This document shows positions 45,281-56,966 of a stretch of 64,000 nt of DNA, one piece after another. Both the position numbers and the translations under genes were made by a program. The stretch is taken from assembly GCF_040183065.1 (NCBI RefSeq), contig NC_091120.1, forward strand, positions 186,365,627 to 186,429,626, given 5' to 3'. The stretch is from Periplaneta americana. Its lineage: Eukaryota; Arthropoda; Insecta; Blattodea; Blattidae. Within the stretch, counting starts at the first letter, position 1; the number at the start of each line of letters is the position of its first letter. The notes below the pieces were generated by a model. It made no database searches. It was not told the origin of the DNA and worked only from the letters and a program-made list of their open reading frames with translations.

Positions 45281-46150
45281 TTATTTTATAATATTGTACA
45301 AGCATTTCGCAATTTGCACAAATATAATTTCTCTTTTGTGCATTTTTACGACAATTATTTCTTTTCTAACCTAAACCCTGATTTAAACATACATAATAAT
45401 AAAGCTGGTGTGGAGTAGCCAATCCTTTCGTGCAAGTGCTGCATTGATATCATCCTTCGTGCTTTGTTATATTCTATTTTCTTCTAGGGCAGAATCTTCA
45501 CGCTCGAGCTGACCTTCAGTGTAATGCACTTTCAGAATCTGAGAACTAGGAAATGAGATTGACCTTTTCCACGCCGCTGAATATTAAACAAATCGAGCTT
45601 AAAGATCTCTCCTAGCAGAAACCAGTTTTGATATCTTTCACCATTCATGACTGCCGTCAGTCTAACACTTCGAATGTGGGACAGCGAACAGCAGAAACAA
45701 TGAAAGAACATTACGGTTACGCTGCATATCCTGGCCGCTATGAAACTCGAGTCTTCTTCTTCGTGAGACGAAGAAAACAATGGGATATTATATTATTCAA
45801 TCACACACTATCTGCTAGATGTTATCCGCTATAGTGCCCTAACTGTGAGTTGTTACAGCTTAGAGTTCTGTTATGTTTTATAGATTCCCTGTTACCATCA
45901 GAATCGTGGAGATTCTACGTGGACAAATTATGAACCGCAGATAGATCCCGACATAAATCTATTGCGATCTGGTGCCTCTAAGTTCTTGCCCGCTAAGTCA
46001 CGAACAATAACGGATTGTTGATTTCCGTTTATGTCACCGAACGTGCATGCTGAATTTCATAGTACACTGCTCCGTCGACTTAGTAGAATGCGTTTGAGTC
46101 TACAGAAAGCAGCAAAAGAGTGCAACGTGGTCTGCTGTGACGAGAATCCA
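45281..46150. other. no recognisable gene
   Basis: Frames at 45532-45834 on both strands have no family support. Confidence 0.35.
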
Positions 46151-46193
46151 AGTCCCCGCCTACCGGTAATGCATCATGTCACAAACACGTTCA

Positions 46194-46389
46194 CGTCTGA
46201 GTATTTCTGACAAATTAAATATTATGCAACGCCTCGAAAACAGCGCAAATATTAAGGATATTGTATGTATTTATTCACACTGCAATGGGTATATACCCGG
46301 TGGCAGTGGTAACTAATTACACTCAATAATGACAATAATAAACTTATTAATTAAAAATACAATTAATAATAATACTAATAATTAATACT

Positions 46390-46440
<51 letters not shown>

Positions 46441-47102
46441 CAGGGAATATCCTAAATTAAATGAAACGATCACTTAAAATAACATTTTAAATAAACCTAA
46501 TTTGTGTCTTAAACCTAAGTTCGAACTAAAACCCATGAGTATGATATGTTCATATCTGCACAAGTGCCTTTTAACATTACACTCATTTCGCTGTCAACTC
46601 ACTCAATGCACTGGAACTACGACACATATCACTGATTCTATCCTGATTTCACTAACACTTCAAAAACATTTCAATGTTCAAATACTTTGCATCGCCACTA
46701 TAAACTATAAAGCTTCACTGACAGGAACATGTTTCACTTACACTACACACTTCACTGACACAACATAATTCTTCACTGATACAACACTTCAATAACAACA
46801 TATCATTTACACCCTTTAAATACTGTGTATAATTACCGTCTATTAGTAAAGCCCTTAAGCCTATTTTTAAATACATTTTTGGTTGTTGGTAAAGCCTTTA
46901 GTAAGTCTGCAGGTAAAGCATTCCAGTCCCTGATAGTAGGCCTACGATTGAGAAAAGAAAACTTTCCAGTGTCCGTCCTCTGCCTTCTTTCCCTCAATTT
47001 ATATGAGTGGTCGTTTCTTGAAGAGTAATTTGGCGGCTGCAACCTATTTTTTATTTCTCTCCAGGAAGGCTCACCTCTGTATGTTGCTGAAGAGTTTACG
47101 GT
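46194..47102 (+). pseudogene. pogo/tigger-like CENP-B HTH, split by a LINE
   Basis: RLSISDKLNIMQRLENSANI-KDI (46194-46262) is the CENPB_N helix-turn-helix start of pogo-type transposases. The next residues, AEEFTV, appear at 47086-47102 after the CR1-like LINE. The remaining gene is lost in a TTTA microsatellite. Confidence 0.72.
46263..47085 (-). mobile_element. CR1-like LINE, 5'-truncated
   Basis: ORF end SRNDHSYKLRERRQRTDTGK and LPADLLKALPTTKNVFKNRL on the minus strand, then a GTGTCAGTGAA-repeat UTR, (ATT)n (46400-46438) and the CTGCCACCGGGTATATACCC end. Very similar to 28056-29040. TAGGCCTA inserted at about 46939 shifts the frame. Confidence 0.88.
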
Positions 47103-47103
47103 A

Positions 47104-47190
47104 ATATTTATTTATTTACCTATTTATTTATTTATTTATTTATGTATGTATTTATTTATTTATTTTTATTTATTTATTTATCACTGCGAA
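47104..47190. repeat. (TTTA)n microsatellite
   Basis: Imperfect TTTA tract, followed by a CTT-rich segment at about 47198-47230. Confidence 0.92.
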
Positions 47191-47611
47191 CATTTTCTCC
47201 TCCTCCTCCTTTTGCTTCTTCTTCTTCTGTAATCATTTTTGTTACACGTGAAGGCAATTAAATATCGAACAATGTAATTGAATTAATTTTCTTGGAGGGC
47301 ATAAATCATCATTTTTGACATTTACATTTTTATCGTAGTTTCGAAAGTACATCGATAAATTCATCGTTTTTGCTTGAAAGGGCGCCAATAACACTTTCGT
47401 TGAGTTGTTACAATTTGCTTTAATTGGTCACTAGTCAAATGACATGCATCGTTTTAAAACTATTCAATTGGCAGTGGTGATTGAGTGCGAATAGCTGAAA
47501 ACAGAAGAAACATTAAAAAAAAAAGACTGCTGTTTCTGAAGAAAGAAGGAACAAACAAAGAAATGAGATAATGAATTTTGCAATGTGTACCTATTCCGCT
47601 TTGAGTATATA

Positions 47612-48567
47612 CAGAGTGATTCACGAGGAAAAGGTAAAAAAAATTAGGATACGATATCTTAGGACATTTTGAGTGAAAAAGTTCATTTGAACATAGGTCC
47701 GTTTTCGAACGATGGCGGAGCTAAATACATTTTTTTTTTGGTAAAACGTCTCGCCCCAATGTGAATCAGACGCCTATCATATGCTGCTGACGTGAGACAA
47801 GATCACCGATGAATGACGTAACATTGGAATCTACATTGTAGATAAGAGAAGAGAAACAAACCGGGTGGTGGGGCATTACAAATGTCACAACAAATATCTA
47901 TCACTTATCGGTTCACAGCAGTTCAGTCAGCTACCTACAGTACAGTAGTTATACAGGTACAGTTATCGGAAGTGTTAGGTTGTTTTTTTCAAGATGCCTT
48001 ATAAGTTTTCGACTGCAGAATACGCCGATATTGTGTATGTTTATGGTTTGTGCGATGGAAGTACCTTACATGCCGCCGCTGAAAATGAACGACGCTTTCC
48101 GAACAGAAGGGTACCATATCGAAGAGTATTTACTGTCTATGGGGTGGGATGAAAGACTTGGTATAGCAAAGGAACGGGGAAACGAGAGAAGAGCTAATCG
48201 ACCGTATTTTGGATGCGGCATAAAGACAGCCACGTGCAACTCTCCCGAGCGACCAGCGCGATTCACGCCCGAGCGCAACAGTGCATTGAAGAAGGAGGAG
48301 GTGCCTTTGAAAACGCGCGAAAACGTCAACCCCGACATCTAGAATATTAGATATGTATGCATACGTGAATATAAACTTTAAATTTGTCCGTTATCTGTCT
48401 CTAAATGCGAGTTAGCACAATGGAATCTCAGAAGTTTTTTGTGAAATCAAAGAGCCATATCTCCGTAACCGTTCGAAAACGAACCTATATTCACATGAAC
48501 TTTTTCACTCAGAATGACTTCAGAATTCACATCCTAAATTTTTTACTTTTCCTCTTGAATCACCCTG
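47612..48567 (+). mobile_element. DUF4817-type transposon, internally deleted
   Basis: TIRs of about 100 bp: CAGAGTGATTCACGAGGAAA on the left, TTTCCTCTTGAATCACCCTG inverse on the right. The inner GTTCGAAAACGAACCTAT-type block also pairs. TA lies on both sides (47610, 48568). Transposase start and end remain; the middle is gone. Confidence 0.9.
47994..48341 (+). pseudogene. DUF4817-type transposase, ends only
   Basis: MPYKFSTAEYADIVYVYGLC, then DGSTLHAAAENERRFPNRRV and a TGA at residue 53. This is the exact style of the family's N-terminal HTH. A second frame ending RATSAIHARAQQCIEEGGG resembles the C-terminal helix. The catalytic centre is absent. Confidence 0.85.
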
Positions 48568-49489
48568 TATATGACAGAGTTGGATACATCGAAGTACCTG
48601 GTAATATCAATGAATTAGTAAGCCACGCATTCTCAGTGGCACTTCTGCGAGAATCTGCTCCTCTACCAACAAGCCCAGTCTACCAGCAAGGACGTCCTTA
48701 TAAAACAGAAAGAAGTGTAAGACTTGGAAAAAAATGAAGAACTAGGCCCTACATCTCAAGTGAGCATACGGTATTTTATGAAGAACTTTTAAGCTGGCCT
48801 ACAGACAGTAATGCAACGTAAGATGACTGGAGAAAAGTAATTACATCCCAAGTGAAAAGACTGATTTCTCTTCATCATTTTCCTATTTTTTTATTTATAA
48901 TTATTATACAATCTGTTTGTTGATTGCGTATGATTTCCAGTAAAGTAATTCAAGAATAGCACGAAAATATCTGTATCTTATTTGATTTTACTTGTTATAA
49001 AATTTATTTTTTTTTAAAGGGCGGCTTTTTTTCATATTTTAAATCTCAATAAAACCTTATGTATCCACATAATGCGTATAATTACTTTAAAAACTAAACT
49101 ATAACCTAAACTATCAGCCCACATGTCCGGAATATATTTCCAGAGAGTTTTTCTCTAACATAGTTTTTCGATTTCCCACAAATTTACTTTTCCTGACTTA
49201 CGCCCTTGAAAGAACCGATTCAATTGTAAATACTCTCTGCAAACACGATTTTCTGTCATATTTCTGTGATCTTATATCACTATTAGACGAGTTCACATAG
49301 CCTAACTAGGATTAATGTTATATAACATAAATAGAAATAGAACTCAGTTAATTTCCTGATATTTAAATAAAAATTGAACCCTATTACAGCCTTATACGAG
49401 TAGATATGAAATTTATACAAACGGCTGGTATAATGCAGTTAATCAGATTCTGTCTATGAGCTTCAAATTAACAACTAGCCATTTTACAA
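48568..49489. other. no recognisable gene
   Basis: AT-rich sequence, nothing supported. Confidence 0.4.
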
Positions 49490-49960
<471 letters not shown>

Positions 49961-50039
49961 CAAAGTTTAGAGGATCTAAAGAAATATTTGAAGTTAACTG
50001 AAGGTAAATTTCATTGCTTGACTCCAGGTTAATTATCAT

Positions 50040-50850
50040 CATCATATTCCAGGCACGAAATTAGGCCATTGTTGGCCTGTTTCGGTTCCAGCTATACAGG
50101 ATCCAATAGACGTTTCTGTGGACGTCCAGGTCGTCGTCGTCCTTGAGGGTGGTATTTTAGCATTTCTTGGGGTGTCCGGCCAGCTTCCATACGAGAAATG
50201 TGTTCAAGCCATCTGTTTCTGTATTCTGTAATTTTTTTCTTCTAATGGTTGCATGTTGAGTTCCTCGTTCGTCTTGTGGTCCAGAAGTGTGTATCCTGCA
50301 GTTCGTCGCAGATATTTCATTTCAGCTGCTCTTAATCTCCTGATATCTCTTTGTTTCAGAACCCAAATTTCGCTTCCATAGAGGAGAGTTGGTAGTGCAA
50401 GGGTTTTATGTAGCTTTATTCTGGAATGTTTCTGTACTAAACTTGGTTTTAGGGTATGGTTTAGCAGTCCTAATATTTGTAAAAATTTGTTAATTTTTCT
50501 GCTTACATAATTCTCTCCTTCGTATGATATATTACATCCTAAGTATGAAAACGAATTTATCTGTTCTAAAATCACATTTTCAACAACAATTTTGCTTCGG
50601 ATTGGGTTTGTACCTTCAAATGTCATTATTTGTTTTTTTTCTGGCGAAATCTTCATGCCATGTTCTTCCATGATTTTATTTAGTTTAAATATACCCATCT
50701 GTAAATTGTCTTCGGAGTTTGCAACTAATACGTGGTCGTCCGCGAAAAGAACTGTGTTTAGTCTCATGGAACTTGAAATTTGAATTCCTAATTTGTACTC
50801 CTCACACCAAAGGCGTATTAGTTCATCCATGTATATATTGAAGAGACCAG
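50040..50850 (-). pseudogene. endonuclease-RT LINE, C-terminal half
   Basis: Frame 50830-50204: RLNTVLFADDHVLVANSEDN (catalytic FADD), MEEHGMKISPEKKQIMTFEG, INSFSYLGCNISYEGE, LLYGSEIWVLKQRDIRRLRA and AEMKYLRRTAGYTLLDHKTN. After a frameshift near 50215, RWLEHISRMEAGRTPQEML and GRRRPGRPQKRL follow, with a stop and a GATGATGATAAT tail. A clade near RTE is likely. Confidence 0.85.
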
Positions 50851-51260
50851 GTTAATTATTATTTATAAAACTGGCCCTAAGAACGTTACTTTCTAAATAC
50901 TGATCGTATAGTCTATTACAGATGTTTTCCCATCAATCTAAACAAGCAGAAGTTAATGATCAAAGAGTGTGTTGTCCGATCGATCTTGAAACTCGGTCAG
51001 GGCTAACACGATTCCTGATTTCGAAGCGACCGGAAGACTTTTCCGTCCTGTAGCCAGGTCATTGACTCGAACTGGAGACTTGACGCGATTGGGTGGGATG
51101 CTAGGAGAGGGAGATGAGCAAGAAGATGGTAGACTTGTTGCTGATGTCGGTCACATAAAGTGGAACACGCCACCATCCACTCGGTCGGGAGGTTGCCTCG
51201 AATCTTCAGTTGCTTTGTGGACTTCAGACGCGGCGGTCTAGAGTCGAACACGCGAGCACC
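50851..51260 (+). promoter_or_regulatory. upstream region and probable 5' UTR of gene B
   Basis: About 150 bp before the ATG are GC-richer than the surroundings (GACGCGGCGGTCTAGAGTCG). An initiator-like TTCAGTT (51209) is present, but no TATA box is convincing. The transcription start is not determinable here. Confidence 0.4.
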
Positions 51261-51461
51261 ATGGGGATCATAGGCACCATCGTCGTCACCCTGTTCGTGT
51301 ACAGCGTGGCCCTCTTCGCGGCCGCTGTGGCCGTCGCCCGACTATGCCTCAGCATAGCTCTGCACCCAACGAGGATGTTCTGGAGGGTCCGGCATCGGGA
51401 GACTGCGCCCGAGTGCCTCACCGATCCCGCGTATGGCGTCCATGGCTACGTGCCGATTGAA
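51261..51461 (+). CDS. gene B exon 1: membrane anchor of EPHX4-like epoxide hydrolase
   Basis: ATG at 51261 (context GCACCATGG, strong Kozak) opens 67 codons. Residues 3-33 (IIGTIVVTLFVYSVALFAAA and following) form a hydrophobic segment, expected to be an N-terminal anchor, as EPHX4-like hydrolases are ER-membrane proteins. The rest runs to HGYVPIE and the donor GTGAGT at 51462, phase 0. It joins in frame with GVKIHYVEKG at 59749, reproducing the HGYV...G-KIHYVE run that precedes the hydrolase fold in this family. Coding GC is high compared with the flanks. Only the N-terminal quarter of the protein is in the window. Confidence 0.82.
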
Positions 51462-51552
51462 GTGAGTGTTGTTCAAGCATTAACTTGCTCAGGAAACGAG
51501 GGCCCTTTTTGTCGTGTATCAATACAAATCTTCACTGCTTGACAAAGTACTT

Positions 51553-51555
<3 letters not shown>

Positions 51556-51605
<50 letters not shown>

Positions 51606-51723
51606 GGTATCCCCGTAACATGCCATGAAGGCACTTGGGGGGCATGGAGGTAGAGCCCCATGCTTTCCATGACCTCGGCACTAGAATGAGGTGGTGTGGT
51701 CGGCACCACGCTCTGACCGTCTT

Positions 51724-51782
<59 letters not shown>

Positions 51783-51785
51783 TAG
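51556..51785 (-). repeat. short retroelement tail between two (AAT)n tracts
   Basis: A 120-bp block (51603-51724, containing CCCCATGCTTTCCATGACCT) lies between AAT tracts 51556-51604 and 51725-51782. On the minus strand it reads as a retroelement 3' end with an ATT tail. The second tract may be the target. Confidence 0.6.
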
Positions 51786-52089
51786 GAATCCTATTTTACG
51801 TAAATAGAAATCTTAAATTTCGATATAAAATGTTGCTTAATTCGGTGTTATTTCGCGCAAAGAAATAAATTCGATGTTATCTCCAAAATAACAAAAACAT
51901 ATCTTTTTACTCTCGCTGTGCATATTATATTACTGTATGAGCTATTCCATCTCAAATCGATCGAAATATAGAGAAAATTAACCTTACAATTTCTAAATAC
52001 AATGAAACTTTTTCTGTCCGTTTACAACTGTGATATAATGCTTTGTGCAAAGTTTGAGGCATCAGAACTCCATAGTGTTTAAATTAATA

Positions 52090-52731
52090 GTATATTATGC
52101 AACGAGCCTATAATGAAGGTAATTAAGAAGTGAGTATGGATATTTATGAAACGAGCGCAAGCGAGTTTCATAATTTTCATACGAGCTTCTTAATTACCAT
52201 TATAGGCGAGTTTCATACGACTTTTTATGCTCGACCATATTTCTAACTTGATATTATTAATTTTTGAGCAATGTCCCGTATGTTGTGAGATGTGTGCAGA
52301 CGCGAAAGTATTGATTTTTTCCGAGGAACAGATGTCCACATTGACCTTGCTAGGCCATAAGAACCTATAGAGATAACATTGAAATTAAATTAGACATTGA
52401 AAAGCGAGATGACAAATTGAATTTATTTGAATATTATTTACAATTAACGCTAATTATTATAGTAACAGAACATAACCTTCTGCGACAGTATTGGATTTCC
52501 AGCCTCCGTGACTTTTCGCTAATTCTCTTTCGATTGCATATCCGAGAATAATCGATACTTGCGGTTTTATAACGGTAGAAAGCTGACCTGTCATTGGCTG
52601 AACAGTTGTAACCTGAGTCGTCATTGGCTGAAAGACCTGACCTTTAATGAGTAGGTGTACTTTAATGACATGCATTAAAGGTCTGCTACCAGGTGTATAA
52701 TTACTACGTTTCGGCATGGTTGAGCATAAAA
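52090..52731. mobile_element. unidentified 0.65 kb element, copy 2
   Basis: Boundaries are set by comparison with the empty site in copy A (ATTAATA directly joined to ATATTTAAA). Same hairpin head and minus-strand ORF as at 29674. No target-site duplication is evident. Confidence 0.88.
52457..52717 (-). CDS. 86-codon ORF in unidentified repeat, copy 2
   Basis: MPKRSNYTPGSRPLMHVIKV to a VAEGYVLLL end, 84 of 86 residues the same as copy 1. The Thr/Gln/Val-rich middle (QPMTTQVTTVQPMTGQ) is an internal near-repeat QPMTxQ. Function unknown; no domain recognised. Confidence 0.42.
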   Translation of the reverse strand: MPKRSNYTPGSRPLMHVIKVHLLIKGQVFQPMTTQVTTVQPMTGQLSTVIKPQVSIILGYAIERELAKSHGGWKSNTVAEGYVLLL

Positions 52732-53722
52732 ATATTTAAATGTATCGTATTTTCATAAAATTAGCAACTTTAAACTGTTGTAGCTCTGAAACCCTTTCAC
52801 CCAATGATCAAAATCATGGTTTATTTTCATGCTGAGAAATTAAAGTTTATATTGACATATAAACGGATTTTCTTACTTTTTATGGAAATGGAGAAATTTA
52901 AATTTTTCCTCATTAAGACAACTTTGGCTAGGAAAAAATATTTTTAAAATATATGGTTAGATTCCGCATTGAAAATACAAAGAAACACATATTTTTTTAC
53001 TGATGGTATGTTGATAAGAAAGTATTGAAAATATAAAGAAAATAAATAGTACGCGCGTGAACTAACCAGCTGACTGTGAGACGGGAGCTAGCCAAGACAA
53101 GCAAGGCCAGAAGACAAACACGGGATGTGTCGTCTAGCAGCGCATGGCTGTGCTAGCTTTATCACAGGTTTTCATAAACACAGGAGTAAAATGACGCCCA
53201 ACGCTCGCTTATCATCAGCTCTCGGCCAGTTCGTGCGGTACTGCGCCGTTCAAGTCCAGGCGTGTGAAAATAATCTATTTAATACTCTCGAAACTTATTG
53301 CCGTATCACTAACCAATCAATGCCGAATCCCTCTTAATAATGCAAGGTTTTTTCTCAATATTTTTTTACCTCTTTACAAATAGCCAGAAAGCCTAAAAGC
53401 AAGTAAAATCAGATTATCTGTCTCTCTGTGTACAATAAAAAATAAGGATCACTTCTTACCATAACCTACTAAATGTCAGCTTCAAAATGAGCTCCCGTTC
53501 AATGTTCTGCAGTAAATGGTTCCAGAGTTCTGAGCGCTGAAAGAGGCTTGTTTTTAAAAAATACGCTAAATTTGTCGCTCAATAGTACGAAAACCGTTTG
53601 ACTTTCGATAGTATATTTTTGCATATGCACTCCCCTCAGCACCTTGTATAAATAGGGAAAAAATTAGGGTATAAAAATACGAGGTTTTTTACTGATCGAT
53701 TTCATATGGAATAGCCCTTATA

Positions 53723-54288
53723 CAGGTTGAACCGTAAGTGATGTCATTAATTTCATGGGGTTACTATTTGAAATATATATAAAAAAGTGTAATGCAATTT
53801 TGCTCGTTTTTGCTTCCTTTTCGAGAAAAAAAATTCTATATGAAATATATTGTAGCGTATTTTTGGAAAGCTACTGAATGAATTCCCATTATGCTCAGTC
53901 AATATAAGAGAGCAAGTTATTATGACAATAGATAATTGAAAGAATTTTAGTTTTGCCCTTTACATGTGCAGAAATTTCATGCAACAAATTTATCTTTTCG
54001 TTCTGCAAAGGAATTTTAAAATGTATTTGTTCGGATCGAATTTCTGCACATTTAAAGGACAACAGTGAAATTCTTTCAATCATTTATCATCATATTACTC
54101 TACTCTCTAAACTTGACTGAGCATATTTGGAATTAAATCAATGGCTTTCCCAAAACACGCAATGAGATGTTTCATATAAAACCATTCTTTTCTCGAAAAG
54201 GAAGCAAAAACGAGCAAACTTGTATTAAAGCTTTTTGTTTGAAATATCTCAAAGAATAATCCCCTGAAATTAATTATGGTTCACTCTG
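53723..54288. mobile_element. foldback MITE with arms of about 250 bp
   Basis: Left CAGGTTGAACC ... TTTGCTCGTTTTTGCTTCCT pairs with AGGAAGCAAAAACGAGCAAA ... GGTTCACTCTG on the right. TA flanks both sides. It abuts copy B of the GGGCTATTCC element. Confidence 0.85.
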
Positions 54289-54310
54289 TATATCATATAT
54301 ATAAATTAAA

Positions 54311-54534
54311 TTATGTTATTATTTAACGACGCTCGCAACTTCCGAGGTTATATCAGCGTCGCCGGTATGCCGGAATTTTGCCCCGCAGTAGTTCTTTTAC
54401 ATGCCAGTAAATCTACTGACATGAGCCTGTCGCATTTAGACGCACTTAAATGCCATCGACCTGGGCCGGGCTCGAACCCGCAAGCTCGACCAAAGAAGGC
54501 CAGCGCTATACCAACTATGCTATCAAGACCGAAT
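54311..54534 (-). repeat. tRNA-derived SINE (CGACCTGG family)
   Basis: Minus-strand copy. Head with B-box GGTTCGAGCC (reverse strand near 54475), tail GACGCTCGCAACTTCCGAGG at its left end. Confidence 0.88.
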
Positions 54535-54539
54535 ATAGG

Positions 54540-54548
<9 letters not shown>

Positions 54549-54630
<82 letters not shown>
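54549..54630. repeat. (TG)n microsatellite
   Basis: About 40 TG units. Valine/cysteine-run frames over it are not genes. Confidence 0.97.
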
Positions 54631-54631
<1 letters not shown>

Positions 54632-54730
54632 AAAATATAAAATTTTTCAGTAGTAAGGAAAAACACATTTATTCATCCTATGGCAGCCGTACATAGGAGA
54701 CTGAATACTTACATTTTCGAAACAAAGAAA

Positions 54731-55206
54731 TGAAGAGTCCACTGCAAGAATGATGGATGTCACTTTCTTGTCGAAAATGAACTAAGACTGTCAATGCATG
54801 GCTTAAGACATATAGAATGTACATAGAGAGTTATATGGCATTAACATTGATAGTCATTGTCCAGTAATGATCGGAAAATCTCAGATAACCCAGATAAGAC
54901 TGACGTCCTATATGTAGGACCCGGACGTTTTATTTTTTTAACATTGCTGTGTAAGATTTTCATAGTCGGCAATCATGATACCATAATCCTTATGTGTTAT
55001 AAATTGCCTCCAATTTTTTTTCTTATATTTAGTCTGTCATAGTCAATGTTATTATCATATTTGTGTGAAATGTCCGGTGACCTATATGTAGGACGTCAGT
55101 CTTATCTGGGTTAAGCTTTGAGCGCTAAGCATTTCAAACTTTCAATTGCTTCTCCTGCTAAATGTATTCCAAATGACATCCATCATTCTTGCAGTGGACT
55201 CTTCAA
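54731..55206. mobile_element. foldback element, two pairs of inverted segments
   Basis: GAAGAGTCCACTGCAAGAAT (54731) mirrors ATTCTTGCAGTGGACTCTTC (to 55206). AACCCAGATAAGACTGACGT (54887) mirrors ACGTCAGTCTTATCTGGGTT (to 55113). No coding capacity. Confidence 0.85.
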
Positions 55207-55302
55207 TTGTAATACAGGAGATTTTATTATTTGCTATATCACTATTTAAGTTATTTAATAGAGCAATATGTCACATAGGCTTTATTGCAGGGACAACGAC
55301 GA

Positions 55303-55303
55303 T

Positions 55304-55366
<63 letters not shown>
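55303..55366. repeat. (AT)n microsatellite
   Basis: Pure AT tract of about 31 units. Confidence 0.97.
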
Positions 55367-55369
<3 letters not shown>

Positions 55370-55370
<1 letters not shown>

Positions 55371-55829
55371 ATATTATAACCCTGTATTATAGTTCATTTA
55401 ATTCTCATTCTTATTTAATCGAAATTAAATATAATATAAAATTAATAAATGACCAAAAAAATAATAATAATCATTAGGATTTAAAACCTCCCGTCACTTT
55501 TTTATTCGAAAATATTAAATAATAAAAAAAAAACAATATATTGTACGCGTAGATCATTAATGAATTTGCAAAACGTAAAATAATTCTTAACTTAATAATG
55601 ACGTAGTGCTGTGATTGTGTGGACTACAATGACACACATTTGAAAAGTAGATATCATCGGGGGAATTCCCATAGGACATTATTACAATAATGGCCAATAT
55701 TTCTGACATTGCTTAATTACGTTCTTTCTTTCAAATTTGACTCTATTTTTAAAAACAGGTACCATTCTGCGTCATGTAATACAAATATGACTTGCATACG
55801 TTTACTTATTTATGAGTCAAAGGAGGCCA
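55370..55829. other. no recognisable gene
   Basis: AT-rich, nothing supported. Confidence 0.4.
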
Positions 55830-55851
55830 CCAGCGTAGCTCAGTCGCCTAA

Positions 55852-56653
55852 GGGTACGAACACGTTGGAGCGACGATAAGCGATAAAAGAAGCAGCGATG
55901 CTATATCAGAGAGAATTGAAGCATGCATTGTTATTGAGGTGTGCATATTGGAGTAACGATGAAAGCGAAGATACACGATAAAAGAAGCAGCGATGCTATA
56001 TCAGAGAGAATTGAAGCATGCATTGTCATTGAGGTGTGCATATTGGAGTAACGATGAAAGCGAAGATACACGATAAAAGAAGCAGTGATGCTATATCAGA
56101 GAGAATTGAAGCATGCATTGTTATTGAGGTGTGCATATTGGAGTAACGATAAAAGCGAAGATGCACGATAAAAGCGACGAAAAAGCAAAGCTCCATTTTC
56201 TTCGCTCTTGTCGTTCATATGATCTCTGATTAAGATAATATTAATCTGTATAAATACCGGCGGTTATCAATATATCCGAATATTAATCAATTTATTATTA
56301 TTTCGGCTTATTAAATTAATTATTGTAGATATTGGCAAATTGATCAGTTGTGTATTTATTCGTCCTATGTTATGTGATCACAAGAACCAATCACAACACA
56401 ACGATTTTATACTATCTTTGGGATGAGAAACGGGTTTGATTTTGTACGTATTTAAGTTGCATTAACCTTGAACTTAGCAGCTGATACTTTCTATATATCT
56501 TCTTCCATTAAGTGGATGCATAGAATATCTTCTACTGATAAATCAAAATGTTCGCTTTCCCGCGTCCTCGTTGCTCCGATATGAACACTTGATTCTTTGA
56601 TAATACCAAAGCGTCGCTAGATCGTTTCTCTTATCATTTATCGTTGCTCCAAT
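55852..56653. mobile_element. TIR element carrying three 95-bp tandem repeats
   Basis: Left CGTTGGAGCGACGATAAGCG mirrors, imperfectly, ATTTATCGTTGCTCCAATCG on the right. An outer motif resembling GAACAC recurs inside (56582, TGAACACTTG). It is inserted inside a SINE. No transposase recognised. Confidence 0.75.
55881..56165 (+). repeat. three 95-bp tandem units
   Basis: CGATAAAAGAAGCAGCGATG starts at 55881, 55976 and 56071, with a fourth partial start at 56166. Units are almost identical. Each contains TATTGGAGTAACGATGAAAG, itself similar to the element's terminal repeat. Confidence 0.95.
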
Positions 56654-56919
56654 CGATCCTGGTTTGCGCTTGGGTGTGGGTTCGATTCCCGCTTGGGCTG
56701 ATTACCTGGTTGGGTTTTTGCGAGGTTTTCCCCAATAATAAGGTAAATGTAAGGTAATCTATGGCGAGTTCTCGGTCTCATCTCACCAAAGGCCATCTCG
56801 CTATCACCAATAGCATCGATACTAAATAACATAGTAGTTGATACAGCGACATTAAATAACCAAGAAAAAAAATTAGCCAGACGACTCCAAAAGAGAACTC
56901 TGGGAGCGAGAGAGTTTTT

Positions 56920-56922
56920 TTT

Positions 56923-56966
<44 letters not shown>

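Larger units (their letters stand above)
51940..53717. mobile_element. GGGCTATTCC TIR element, copy B, interrupted
   Basis: Inverse orientation of 21051-22184. It contains the 642-bp insertion at 52090-52731; apart from that it aligns throughout. Confidence 0.85.
55830..56870 (+). repeat. tRNA-derived SINE split by a transposon
   Basis: The head GGCCACCAGCGTAGCTCAGT (A-box TAGCTCAGTCG) stops at about 55850. The rest resumes at about 56654: CGATCCTGGTTTGCGCTTGG, B-box GGTTCGATTCCCG, body GATTACCTGGTTGGGTTTTT, tail ending GCGACATTAAATAACC. Confidence 0.85.

Noticed and set aside
45532-45834. Overlapping 68-82 codon frames on both strands
   Set aside because: No recognisable motif, start context or splice support.
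54313-54696. 127-codon frame with a Cys/Val run
   Set aside because: SINE sequence followed by (TG)n; not coding.
55881-56165. CRISPR-like direct repeats
   Set aside because: Units are contiguous 95-mers without spacers, in a eukaryotic transposon.
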